Positions 1-7,072 are shown, counted from the stretch's first letter. The stretch: DNA of 12,423 nt from Thermoanaerobaculia bacterium (GCA_023700825.1 JAMPYE010000077.1:1-12423); one strand, 5' to 3'. The notes: generated by a model from the sequence alone, not told the origin. Translations and numbers: made by a program.

Positions 1-199
1 AGTAGCTCTCCTGCAGGAGGTCGTCAGCGACCTGCCGGTCGCCGGTGATGCGAGTGAGGAAGAGCCAGAGCCCGCGAGAGGTCCGCTCGTAGAAGGCGCG
101 AAACGACTCCTCGTCCATGAGCGAGGACGAGACCTCGGCGGTCTCGTCCTTTGCGTCACGCAGCAACGCGATCTCGCGGGTCACGGCAGTCGTCGTCAT
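1..199 (-). CDS. ECF-type RNA polymerase sigma factor, N-terminal part (cut by window edge)
   Basis: Reading the minus strand from the ATG at 199 gives 66 open codons running off the window. After a loose 27-residue lead, residues 30-66 match sigma-70 region 2.1-2.2: an ExFRAFYERT helix, then WLFLTRITGDRQVADDLLQE, the usual conserved core-binding stretch of ECF factors. Such a factor directs RNA polymerase to a small regulon, often for envelope or stress responses. The start overlaps the stop of the upstream membrane protein gene as ATGA, so the two are probably translationally coupled and the membrane protein may act in the same signalling unit. A second in-frame ATG at codon 28 is possible. 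Region 4 and any anti-sigma gene lie outside the window. The family call is firm; the subgroup cannot be told. Confidence 0.8.
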   Translation of the reverse strand, partial: MTTTAVTREIALLRDAKDETAEVSSSLMDEESFRAFYERTSRGLWLFLTRITGDRQVADDLLQESY

Positions 200-1131
200 C
201 TCTCGCCAAGTGTACGCGCGGAACCGAGCTCTGTTTCAGTCGATTCGGGGGGAGGCGGCAGGATTCCGAGCCGGCGCGAGACGATCCAGGCGACGAACGC
301 GGAGAGCACGAAGCCAAGTCCCGCGCAGAGCGCGAGCACGCCGAGCGTGGAGACCGAGCCAGCGACGTCGGGATGGAGCCGCCCGCTGACGAACTGGAGG
401 CCGAAGCCGAGCATCACGAGGACGATGCCTGCCTGCGCCGACCAGAGGATGCGGCCGACGGGCGCCGCGATCGGAGGTGCGCTCCCTGTCGAAATCGGCG
501 AGATCGCCGACTGAATGAAGTTCTTCCCCGTCTCGCTCTGCACGTAGCGCATCAGGTCCTCGTGCGAGGTGAAGCGGTCGAGGAGCTTGTTGTAGATCTC
601 CGTCTGGACCCTGGAGACACGGCTCCAGCGGCGATGCTCCAGGAGCGTCTTGATCAGCCAGCTCGCGGCGCCGAAGATCGTGATCATCACGACGAAGACC
701 TGGATGCCTTCCATCATCTGGCGCGTCGCGCGGACAGCCGCGGGCTCGGGCGCCTCGTCGCCTGCCACGCGCACGTGCTCGAGGTAGTACGACGCGTTCT
801 GCGGCACCTCCGGGTGCGCGGCGACGAAGTCGCGCAGCACGGGATAGGCGGAGATCCACGCCTCGTTCCGGAAGAGTGTCGGGTCGAGCTTGAGCATCAC
901 GCCGACTTCGTTCGGATGCCGTTCGAGGATCGAGATGAGCTGCTCCCGGGTGGAACGGCTGTCGAAGGTGTCGGCGGCTTCGGGTGCCGCGACCGCGGAG
1001 GTCGAAGTCGTCGCGGTCGTGGTCGCGGCGGGGGCGGTACTCGCCTGCTGCGCCGACGCGGCGATCGCGGACGAAGCGATCAGCAGGCAGAGGGCAAGGT
1101 GACGAAGGGCTGAGTTCGATTTCGAGGTCAT
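196..1131 (-). CDS. Exported membrane protein of unknown function, three predicted membrane helices
   Basis: A 311-residue protein that I do not recognise. Residues 1-28 are a signal peptide (basic start, hydrophobic LALCLLIASSAIA, cleavage near ASAQQ). An Ala/Thr-rich low-complexity linker follows to about residue 50, then a soluble helical segment (55-135). Hydrophobic helices sit at about 143-162, 229-248 and 261-284, separated by a charged segment (165-210) that is probably cytoplasmic. The C-terminus is a Pro-rich tail. AAGGAG five bases before the ATG at 1131 supports the start. The stop overlaps the sigma factor ATG (ATGA). A membrane partner encoded next to an ECF factor is often an anti-sigma or sensor, but this protein lies upstream rather than downstream and has no visible zinc-binding anti-sigma motif, so that role is only a guess. 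Confidence 0.8.
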   Translation of the reverse strand: MTSKSNSALRHLALCLLIASSAIAASAQQASTAPAATTTATTSTSAVAAPEAADTFDSRSTREQLISILERHPNEVGVMLKLDPTLFRNEAWISAYPVLRDFVAAHPEVPQNASYYLEHVRVAGDEAPEPAAVRATRQMMEGIQVFVVMITIFGAASWLIKTLLEHRRWSRVSRVQTEIYNKLLDRFTSHEDLMRYVQSETGKNFIQSAISPISTGSAPPIAAPVGRILWSAQAGIVLVMLGFGLQFVSGRLHPDVAGSVSTLGVLALCAGLGFVLSAFVAWIVSRRLGILPPPPESTETELGSARTLGER

Positions 1132-1279
1132 GGTGGCTCCTTGACCTCTGAATACGCGGCGGAACCGAAAAGGTGGACAGCGGGTGGGGGGAGTCCGGAA
1201 CCGTCGCCGCGGAAAGGCTGACGCCGGGTCGAGTTGCCGCGCTCGTTCGAAGCCGTCCAGCTCCGGAATCCTGGATTGC

Positions 1280-1693
1280 CTACTTCGGGATTCCCATGAG
1301 GCGGTGGATCGCGGCCACGAGCTCGGTCGGGTTGACCGGTTTCGTCATCGTCAGGTTGAAGCCCTCGGCGATGGCCCTGGCGAGCACGTCGTGCTGCGCG
1401 TACGCGGTCAGCGCGATGGCGGGGATCTTCCCTCCCTTCTCCGGGGGGAGCTTCCGGATGTCGCGGATGAGCGAATGCCCGTCGCAGATCGGCATGTGCA
1501 TGTCGCTGACCAGGATGTCGAACGAGCCGATCTCGTGCTTCTGCAGCAGTTCGTCGGCGTTCGAAAAGGTCGTCACGACGGCGCCTTCGCGAGTGAGCAG
1601 CGCGGAGAGGAGCTTCAGCGTGAGTCGCTCGTCATCGACGAGGACGATCCGCAGCCCTTCGAGTCCCTGCCGGCTTCCCTGATTCTCGGTCAT
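1280..1693 (-). CDS. Single-domain response regulator (CheY-like receiver)
   Basis: A 137-residue stand-alone receiver domain. The acidic pair D20-D21 (LVDDE), phosphoacceptor D64 (LVSDMHMP), switch threonine T96 (ALTAY) and K118 (TMTKPV) are all present with the spacing seen in CheY (44, 32 and 22 residues apart). It should therefore be phosphorylated by a histidine kinase, and, lacking an output domain, it should act by protein-protein contact or as a phosphorelay intermediate. No kinase gene is in the window. AAGGA lies a few bases before the ATG at 1693. It is transcribed away from the COG2403 gene and toward the membrane protein/sigma pair, with a 148-base gap that could hold a separate promoter. 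The family is certain; the signalling partner is unknown. Confidence 0.93.
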   Translation of the reverse strand: MTENQGSRQGLEGLRIVLVDDERLTLKLLSALLTREGAVVTTFSNADELLQKHEIGSFDILVSDMHMPICDGHSLIRDIRKLPPEKGGKIPAIALTAYAQHDVLARAIAEGFNLTMTKPVNPTELVAAIHRLMGIPK

Positions 1694-1903
1694 CGATCCT
1701 TCGGCACGTCGGCACGCTGACGCGCGGCGCGCGAGTTGTCGCAGTATTGCCCACTTCCTGTGCAGTTTCGCCCAACGACGCGAGGTGGGGATGAATTCCG
1801 CGGCATGGATCGGCTGCCCCGGTCACACCGCTGCGTGAACGGCGTCACGACTCGCTGCTCGGAGGGCGTACTACCTTGTCGGCGGCCAAAAGGAGGCTTT
1901 TTC
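1694..1903. promoter_or_regulatory. Divergent intergenic region between response regulator and COG2403 gene
   Basis: This gap of 210 bases must hold the promoters of both divergent genes. I see a strong ribosome binding site AAAAGGAGG at 1888-1896 for the plus-strand gene. I see no convincing -35/-10 pair and no clear operator. An in-frame ATG at 1736 extends the plus-strand frame, but those 56 codons read as non-conserved sequence and lack a ribosome site. Confidence 0.4.
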
Positions 1904-3220
1904 ATGCTACCCAAGCGCATTGCCATTCTCGGCGCAGCCGGACGGGATTTTCATAACTTCAACACCGTATTCCGCGACGACGCGAGCGTCGAAGTGGTCG
2001 CATTCACTGCCACGCAGATCCCCGGCATCGAGGGCCGAACCTATCCGGCCGTCCTCGCCGGCGCTCGGTATCCGAAAGGCATCCCGATCGTCGACGAGAA
2101 GGAACTCGAGTCGCTGATCCGGGAAAAGAAGGTCGACGTCTGCGTATTCTCGTACTCGGACGTGTCGTACGCGCACGTCATGCACATGGCGGCGCTCTGC
2201 AACGCCCGCGGCGCCGATTTCTGGCTCCTTGCCGCCGATCGCACCATGATCCAGTCGAAGAAGCCGGTGGTCGCCATCACCGCGGTCCGCACCGGCTCGG
2301 GAAAGAGCCAGACCACGCGCTGGATCTCACGCGTCGTGAAGGAGACGGGCAAGAAGGTCGTCGCCGTCCGCCACCCGATGCCCTACGGCGACCTGGCAAA
2401 GCAGGCGTGCCAGCGTTTCGCCAACTTCGAGGACCTGACGACGGAGAAGTGCACCATCGAGGAGCGCGAGGAGTACGAGCCGCACATTGCAAACGGCTTC
2501 GTCGTCTACTCGGGAGTCGACTACGGGCTGATCCTCGCGCAGGCGGAGAACGAGGCCGACATCGTGCTATGGGACGGCGGCAACAACGACATGCCGTTCT
2601 ACAAGCCGTCGATCTACATCTGCATCGCCGACCCGCACCGCGCGGGACACGAAACGTCGTACTACCCCAGCGAGACGAACTTCCTCCGTGCCGACGTCAT
2701 CGTCATCAACAAGTGCGACACGGCTGACGAGAAGAACATCGGCGCCATCGAGGATGCCGCGCGCAGGCTGAATCCGGCAGCGAAGGTGATCCGGGCGAAG
2801 TCGCCGGTCACGCTGAACGATCCCGCGATGGTCAAAGGGAAGAAGGCGCTCGTCATCGAGGACGGTCCGACGCTCACCCACGGGGGCATGAGCTTCGGCG
2901 CCGGAGTCGTCGCCGCTCGCGCCGCGGGAGCCGCCGAGATCGTCGATCCGACCCCGTACGCCGTCGATTCGATCGCGGCGACCTACGCCAAGTATCCCAA
3001 CGCGCAGGGAATCCTCCCGGCGATGGGCTACGGCCCGAAGCAGATCGAGGACCTCGAGGAGACGATTCGCCGCACTCCGTGCGACGTCGTCGTGATCGGG
3101 ACGCCGATCGATCTGACCCGGATCCTCAAGATCGAGAAGCCCATGGTTCGCGCCGGCTACGAGCTCGAAGTCGACGACCCCGCGCTTCGCGACATGATTC
3201 TCGCCGCGGTTCGCGGCTGA
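1904..3220 (+). CDS. COG2403-type P-loop GTPase, cyclic 2,3-diphosphoglycerate synthetase family
   Basis: A 438-residue protein. The start at 1904 is chosen because AAAAGGAGG precedes it and conserved sequence begins there. Residues 4-20 form a Rossmann-like N-terminal module (RIAILGAAGRDFHNFN). Residues 122-140 hold a P-loop (AVRTGSGKSQT, K134, S135). A Walker B-like strand runs DIVLWDGGNND at 219-229, and NKCD at 269-272 matches the guanine-specificity NKxD motif. In Methanothermus the family founder makes cyclic 2,3-diphosphoglycerate from 2,3-bisphosphoglycerate and ATP as a compatible solute. Bacterial members are widespread, and their reaction is not settled as far as I know, so the annotation 'cDPG synthetase' should be read as family membership only. 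It is probably cytoplasmic and monocistronic: a terminator follows 12 bases after the stop. Confidence 0.82.
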   Translation: MLPKRIAILGAAGRDFHNFNTVFRDDASVEVVAFTATQIPGIEGRTYPAVLAGARYPKGIPIVDEKELESLIREKKVDVCVFSYSDVSYAHVMHMAALCNARGADFWLLAADRTMIQSKKPVVAITAVRTGSGKSQTTRWISRVVKETGKKVVAVRHPMPYGDLAKQACQRFANFEDLTTEKCTIEEREEYEPHIANGFVVYSGVDYGLILAQAENEADIVLWDGGNNDMPFYKPSIYICIADPHRAGHETSYYPSETNFLRADVIVINKCDTADEKNIGAIEDAARRLNPAAKVIRAKSPVTLNDPAMVKGKKALVIEDGPTLTHGGMSFGAGVVAARAAGAAEIVDPTPYAVDSIAATYAKYPNAQGILPAMGYGPKQIEDLEETIRRTPCDVVVIGTPIDLTRILKIEKPMVRAGYELEVDDPALRDMILAAVRG

Positions 3221-3231
3221 TCCCGATGAGC

Positions 3232-3263
3232 GCCCGGCGGCATTCGTGCCGCCGGGCCTTTTT
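3232..3263 (+). terminator. Rho-independent terminator after the COG2403 gene
   Basis: Perfect 11-bp stem GCCCGGCGGCA/TGCCGCCGGGC (3232-3242 with 3247-3257) closes a TTCG tetraloop and is followed by five T residues at 3259-3263. It separates this gene from the FKBP gene downstream. Confidence 0.93.
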
Positions 3264-3279
3264 ATTCGCGACGAACCCC

Positions 3280-3308
3280 TTGCAACCGGGACGCTTCCGT
3301 AGCACTCT
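3280..3308 (+). promoter_or_regulatory. Possible promoter for a leaderless FKBP transcript
   Basis: TTGCAA at 3280-3285 (four of six matches to the -35 consensus), a 17-base spacer, then CACTCT at 3303-3308 as a weak -10. Only seven bases separate it from the ATG at 3316, and no Shine-Dalgarno sequence is visible there. A leaderless mRNA starting at the ATG is the simplest reading, but the -10 match is poor. Confidence 0.3.
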
Positions 3309-3315
3309 ACGCGCC

Positions 3316-4110
3316 ATGAAAATGATGCGCACTCTACTCGCCACCGTTCTCATCGCGTCGTTCGGATTCGCGGCCGTCGCCGAGGACATTCCTGCACCTC
3401 CCGACGTCGCAGCCGTTCCTGACGATGCCGAGAAACTCGCTTCGGGACTCGCCTCGAAGGTTCTCCAGAAAGGCACGGGCTCGGAGCATCCGACGAAGGA
3501 CAACATAATCACTGTTCACTACACCGGCTGGACGACCGACGGGAAGATGTTCGACAGCTCCGTCAGGCGCGGCGTGCCGATCACTTTTCCTTTGAATCGG
3601 CTCATTTCCGGCTGGGGAGAGGGCATCCCTCTCATGGTCATCGGTGAAAAGCGCCGTCTCTGGATTCCCGAGGAGCTCGCGTACAAGGGGCGCCAGGGCG
3701 CGCCCGCCGGAATGCTCGTGTTCGACATCGAGCTGATCGATTTCCAAAGCCTGTCGGCGCCTCCGGATGTCGCCGCGGCACCCGCCGACGCCGTGAAGGG
3801 ACGTGGAGGGCTGCGCTCGAAAGTGCTCCGCGCCGGCACCGGGAAAGTGCACCCCGACGTGAACAGTCTGGTGACGGTGAATTACATCGGCTGGAAGACC
3901 GATGGAACGATGTTCGACTCGTCGTTCAACCAGCGTGCACCGGCCAAGTTCCAGCTCAACCAGGTCATCCGCGGCTGGACCGAAGGCGTTCAGCTGATGG
4001 TGGAAGGTGAGCGTCGCCGCTTCTGGATTCCCGAGAGCATGGCGTACGAGGGGAAGCAGGAGCCAAGGGGCACGCTGGTCTTCGACGTCGAGCTGCTCTC
4101 GATCGAATAG
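3316..4110 (+). CDS. Secreted tandem FKBP-type peptidyl-prolyl isomerase
   Basis: A 264-residue protein. Residues 1-22 are a signal peptide (MKMMRTLLATVLIASFGFAAVA, cleavage before ED), so it acts in the periplasm or outside the cell. Two FKBP domains follow, about 40-143 and 160-263, each with the family landmarks: VHYTGW/VNYIGW, DGxMFDSS, a -W- at the pocket floor (W100, W221), RRxWIPE, AYxG and LVFDIEL/LVFDVEL. These domains catalyse cis-trans isomerisation of X-Pro bonds during folding. Each domain is preceded by a matching APPDVAA-P-DA linker, so domain and linker were duplicated together. The longer open frame from 3079 overlaps the previous gene and its terminator and is rejected. ATG codons at 3322 and 3325 are minor alternatives. 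A terminator follows at 4135. Confidence 0.93.
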   Translation: MKMMRTLLATVLIASFGFAAVAEDIPAPPDVAAVPDDAEKLASGLASKVLQKGTGSEHPTKDNIITVHYTGWTTDGKMFDSSVRRGVPITFPLNRLISGWGEGIPLMVIGEKRRLWIPEELAYKGRQGAPAGMLVFDIELIDFQSLSAPPDVAAAPADAVKGRGGLRSKVLRAGTGKVHPDVNSLVTVNYIGWKTDGTMFDSSFNQRAPAKFQLNQVIRGWTEGVQLMVEGERRRFWIPESMAYEGKQEPRGTLVFDVELLSIE

Positions 4111-4134
4111 CTCGCTCTACTTCTCGATTGGATG

Positions 4135-4165
4135 AGGGGGCACGGCCTACCGTGCCCCCTTTTTT
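4135..4165 (+). terminator. Rho-independent terminator after the FKBP gene
   Basis: Perfect 11-bp stem AGGGGGCACGG/CCGTGCCCCCT (4135-4145 with 4150-4160), four-base loop CCTA, and a run of six T residues at 4160-4165. The hairpin also lies just past the end of convergent rtcB, but on that strand it is not followed by a T run. Confidence 0.92.
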
Positions 4166-4186
4166 GTCTCCGCGATTCCCCTCCGC

Positions 4187-5590
4187 CTAACCCTTCACGA
4201 CCGCGATCGGGCGCAGGCGCGCGACCTTCGTCGCGATCCCCGCGCGATGCACGACCTCGACGACCGCGTCGACGTCCTTGTACGCCTCGGGTGCTTCCTC
4301 GACGAGCCCGGCGTTCGATCCAGCGCGCACCGAGATGCCGCCACGCCGCAGCCGCTCCCGCAACTCGCCGGCGTCGACCTCCCGCTTCGCCTTCGATCGC
4401 GACATCCTCCGGCCGGCGCCGTGGCAGGCAGAGCCGAAGCTGGTGTTCATCGCCTCGCGGCGCCCGGTGAGAAGGTACGACGCGGTTCCCATGCTGCCGG
4501 GAATCAGCACCGGCTGTCCCTCGAACGCCCGCGTCGCCCCTTTGCGATGGACGACGACGCGCCTCGAATGACCGCCGATCAGGTGCTCTTCGATCTTGGC
4601 GATGTTGTGCGCCACGTCGTAGACCAGCTCCAGGGTGCCTCCCGAAGCGCCGAAGACGGCGTGCCACGCGCGGCGCACCTCCGAGGTGATGAGCTGCCGG
4701 TTTGCCCAGGCGAAATTGGCCCCCGCGCTCATGGCGCCAAAGTAATCGCGCCCCTCTGCGGAGCGGAACGGAACGCAGGCGAGTTCCCGGTCGGGGATGC
4801 GGATGGCGTGCTTCGTCATCGCGCGCGTCATCGTCTTGAGGTAGTCGGTCGCGACCTGGTGACCGAGCCCTCGTGACCCGGTGTGGATCAGCATCACGAC
4901 CTGACCCTCCGTTATCCCGTGCATCGCCGCGGCCTCTGCGTCGAAGACCCGCTCGACGAGGTCGACCTCGACGAAGTGATTCCCCGCTCCCATCGTGCCG
5001 AGCTGATCGGCTCCGCGCTGCTTTGCCTGGCGCGAGACGAGCGCGGGATCGGCGTCGGTGAGCGTGCCGCGCGACTCGGTGCGATCGAGGTCCGCCTCGG
5101 TGCCGTAGCCGAGCTCGACCATTCGTTTCGAGCCGAAGGCCAGCACGCGGTCGAGATTCGCTTCGTCGAGGCGCAGCACGCCGCCGCGGCCGACTCCGGA
5201 CGGCACTTCCCGCGAGAGTTGCTGAACCAGCGCTTCCAGATGTGCGGAGACGTCATGTCGCGTCAGCGTCGAGCGCAGCATCCGCACTCCGCAGTTGATG
5301 TCGTAGCCGATTCCCCCGGGAGAGATCACTCCCTCGTCGAGGTCGAAGGCGGCGACGCCGCCGATGGGGAATCCGTAGCCCTCGTGCGCGTCAGGCATCG
5401 CGATGGCATATCGGCGGATGCCCGGGAGGGTGGCGACGTTGACGAGTTGATCGAGAGAGCGGTCGCCGTGGATGTCGTCGAGCATCGACTCGGACGCATA
5501 GAAACGCGCGGGCACGCGCATGTCGTCACGGTAGCTGCGCGGGATCTCCCACAGCGACTCCGAAATACGTTCCAGGCTCGATCGATTCAT
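4187..5590 (-). CDS. rtcB: RNA-splicing ligase RtcB
   Basis: A 467-residue protein with the full RtcB signature. It joins RNA 2',3'-cyclic phosphate (or 3'-phosphate) ends to 5'-OH ends using GTP and Mn(II). Visible motifs are PDAHEGYGFPIGG (66-78), GYDINCGVR with metal ligands D97 and C100, GTMGAGNHF with H205, HTGSRGLGHQ with H236, DVAHN with H328, HRKGATRA (348-355), LIPGSMGT, and SFGSACHGAGR with H390, the histidine expected to carry GMP. The C-terminal VVKG supplies the conserved nucleotide-contacting lysine. Length is between the E. coli and archaeal forms, and no intein is present. Archease lies 138 bases upstream on the same strand. No RtcA cyclase or RtcR regulator is nearby. I see no Shine-Dalgarno sequence at the ATG. 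An active ligase is expected. Confidence 0.97.
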   Translation of the reverse strand: MNRSSLERISESLWEIPRSYRDDMRVPARFYASESMLDDIHGDRSLDQLVNVATLPGIRRYAIAMPDAHEGYGFPIGGVAAFDLDEGVISPGGIGYDINCGVRMLRSTLTRHDVSAHLEALVQQLSREVPSGVGRGGVLRLDEANLDRVLAFGSKRMVELGYGTEADLDRTESRGTLTDADPALVSRQAKQRGADQLGTMGAGNHFVEVDLVERVFDAEAAAMHGITEGQVVMLIHTGSRGLGHQVATDYLKTMTRAMTKHAIRIPDRELACVPFRSAEGRDYFGAMSAGANFAWANRQLITSEVRRAWHAVFGASGGTLELVYDVAHNIAKIEEHLIGGHSRRVVVHRKGATRAFEGQPVLIPGSMGTASYLLTGRREAMNTSFGSACHGAGRRMSRSKAKREVDAGELRERLRRGGISVRAGSNAGLVEEAPEAYKDVDAVVEVVHRAGIATKVARLRPIAVVKG

Positions 5591-5728
5591 TTCGTAGGAG
5601 GCGAGAGGCCAACGGTGGACGCCGATGAGCAGCCAACGAGTTCGGCAGCTCGCTCAGTGGGCCGATCGGCCGGACTGCGTTTCACTTCGCATTCCGCATT
5701 CCGCATTCCGCAAGCCGCGTTGCTCCTT
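5591..5728. other. Spacer between archease and rtcB
   Basis: A 138-base non-coding gap within an otherwise co-directional run. It holds the three-unit heptamer repeat described separately. TAGGAGG occurs at 5595-5601 but on the wrong strand for rtcB. No stem-loop with a T run is visible on the minus strand, so read-through from archease into rtcB is possible. Confidence 0.5.
5689..5709. repeat. Three perfect tandem copies of GCATTCC (7-bp unit)
   Basis: Copies lie at 5689-5695, 5696-5702 and 5703-5709, followed by a partial GCA. On the minus strand the unit reads GGAATGC. It sits in the archease-rtcB gap. Its unit length equals that of the ACAACTA repeat at 8194-8358 and 9282-9441, but the sequence differs. 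Confidence 0.9.
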
Positions 5729-6127
5729 TCAGATATCGAAGACCAGCGTTGTCGACAACTCGCCATCGACGCTCCGGATCTCTGCTTCGTGATAGGTGAC
5801 TGCTTTCACGTCTCGCTCCCAGCTCTCGACCGCGCGCATCGCGATCGAGGCGACCAGACGCTGATCGCCGAGCTCGAGGAAGTCGATCTGGCCGGGCAGG
5901 AAGTGGTGCGTTTCGAGCAGCAGAAGCAGCTCGTTCAGGAAATCGACGAGGAGCGCCGTCGAGTCGTGGGCTTTGACGGTCAGGGTGATCGTCTCCCCGA
6001 TGCCGGCGGCCCGCAGCGGCCGCACGAGCTCGAAAAGCGCATCGCTCGCTTCGCGAAAGAGCGAGGTGAGCTCTCCAGTGACGAGCCGCACGCGAACGTC
6101 GGCTATATGCGGGAGGATCTCGTGCAT
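5729..6127 (-). CDS. Archease, activator of RtcB
   Basis: A 132-residue protein of the archease family. Archease speeds RtcB guanylylation and multiple turnover and widens its nucleotide use. Matches to the family are the N-terminal HIADVRV block (H7, D10) followed by GELTSLFREASDALFELV, the central STALLVDFLNELLLL helix with D62, and the C-terminal AVTYHEAEI...STTLVFDI block with H113 and D131. The first motif is usually DHTAD; here the acidic residue before H7 is Pro (P6), a change at a normally conserved spot. GGGAG lies very close to the ATG at 6127. It starts 27 bases after the USP stop, so both are probably on one transcript, and rtcB follows. Context and motifs agree well. Confidence 0.93.
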   Translation of the reverse strand: MHEILPHIADVRVRLVTGELTSLFREASDALFELVRPLRAAGIGETITLTVKAHDSTALLVDFLNELLLLLETHHFLPGQIDFLELGDQRLVASIAMRAVESWERDVKAVTYHEAEIRSVDGELSTTLVFDI

Positions 6128-6154
6128 CGCTCCCTATGGTAGACCTCCGGGCCG

Positions 6155-7072
6155 TCAGCGGTCCGCCGCGACCTTGTCTTGGGCCCGTGTCGCCGCTCCC
6201 GGTACGGCCACTTTGCGGATCACCGTCATCACCGGGCAGCCGGCGTGACGGAGGATACGCTCGGTCGTCGTTCCAATGACGGTGGTGTCGACGAAGCGGC
6301 GGTGCTGCGCACCGACGACGATCATGTCGGTCTCGAGCTTGCTCGCGAGGTCGAGAACGGTCTCCGCCGCGTGGCCGCTGATGACGAGCTCCTTGTAAAG
6401 GCAGCGATGGCGGATATCGTGAGGAATCCACTCGCGAAGCGCTTCGAGATCGCCCTCGTGCGGCTCGCTGCGCCCCGCCTCCACCACGTGCACGACGTAG
6501 ATTTCGCCGTCGGACGCCTCGGCGAGCGAGCCGGCGACGACCATTGCGTCGTGCGCCACGTCGCTGTAGTTGACCGGGCAAAGCAGGCGGTTCATTCGCC
6601 CGCGATCCCCCGTCGGTTCCTCGGTGCGATGCCTCACGGTGATGACCGGCACGTCGAGCTCGTGCAGCACCGATTCGGCGACCGACCCGAGCAGCGCTCT
6701 GCGCCAGCCCGACCAGCCGTGTGTTCCCATCACGACGGCGTCGGCCTTCCATTCGTTCGCCGTCTTCAGGATCGCGTGGACCGGAGTGTCGGTGACGACC
6801 CTGGCCTCCCAGCGGGCGCCGTCTCCGACGTGCTCGCGCAGGTACTCGACCAGGCGCGTCGTGGCCGCGTTTTTCATCTCGCCGAGGTTGTCCTCGTACC
6901 AGCCGACCGGAATGTCGGCGTAGGCGATCGGCGGCACGAAGGTGTCGGCGAACAGGGCGAGGATCTCGGCGCCGTAACCCGAGGCGAACCTCCGGGCCGT
7001 CGCGAGCGCGACGGTGGACGTATCGGTGAAGTCGACGGGAACGAGGACACGTTTTGGAAGGAAGCCGTCCAT
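6155..7072 (-). CDS. Tandem universal stress protein (two UspA domains)
   Basis: A 305-residue cytoplasmic protein made of two USP domains, about 7-147 and 160-286. Domain 1 has the ATP-binding pattern G-2x-G-9x-G-S complete: G116, G119, G129, S130 within MGTHGWSGWRRALLGS. In domain 2 the pattern is G254, H257, G267, T268 (VVGAQHRRFVDTTVIGTT), so the second glycine is His and nucleotide binding there is doubtful. AAAGGAGGAGCC before the ATG at 7072 is a strong ribosome site. Tandem USPs are often induced by anaerobiosis or respiratory stress under FNR/ANR-type regulators, which suits the divergent FNR-like gene and the dyads between them. It heads the transcript leading to archease and rtcB. 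Confidence 0.94.
   Translation of the reverse strand: MDGFLPKRVLVPVDFTDTSTVALATARRFASGYGAEILALFADTFVPPIAYADIPVGWYEDNLGEMKNAATTRLVEYLREHVGDGARWEARVVTDTPVHAILKTANEWKADAVVMGTHGWSGWRRALLGSVAESVLHELDVPVITVRHRTEEPTGDRGRMNRLLCPVNYSDVAHDAMVVAGSLAEASDGEIYVVHVVEAGRSEPHEGDLEALREWIPHDIRHRCLYKELVISGHAAETVLDLASKLETDMIVVGAQHRRFVDTTVIGTTTERILRHAGCPVMTVIRKVAVPGAATRAQDKVAADR

Noticed and set aside
151..1113. Plus-strand open frame of 320 codons
   Set aside because: Arg/Glu/Asp-rich translation antisense to the signal-peptide membrane protein; no ribosome site and no family resemblance. It is a high-GC shadow frame.
1736..1903. N-terminal extension of the COG2403 protein
   Set aside because: No ribosome site at 1736 and non-conserved residues; the ATG at 1904 has AAAAGGAGG and begins the conserved fold.
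3079..3315. N-terminal extension of the FKBP protein
   Set aside because: It would overlap the preceding gene and its terminator, and it would bury the signal peptide.
4883..6142. Plus-strand open frame of 419 codons
   Set aside because: Antisense to rtcB and archease; composition typical of a reverse-strand shadow.
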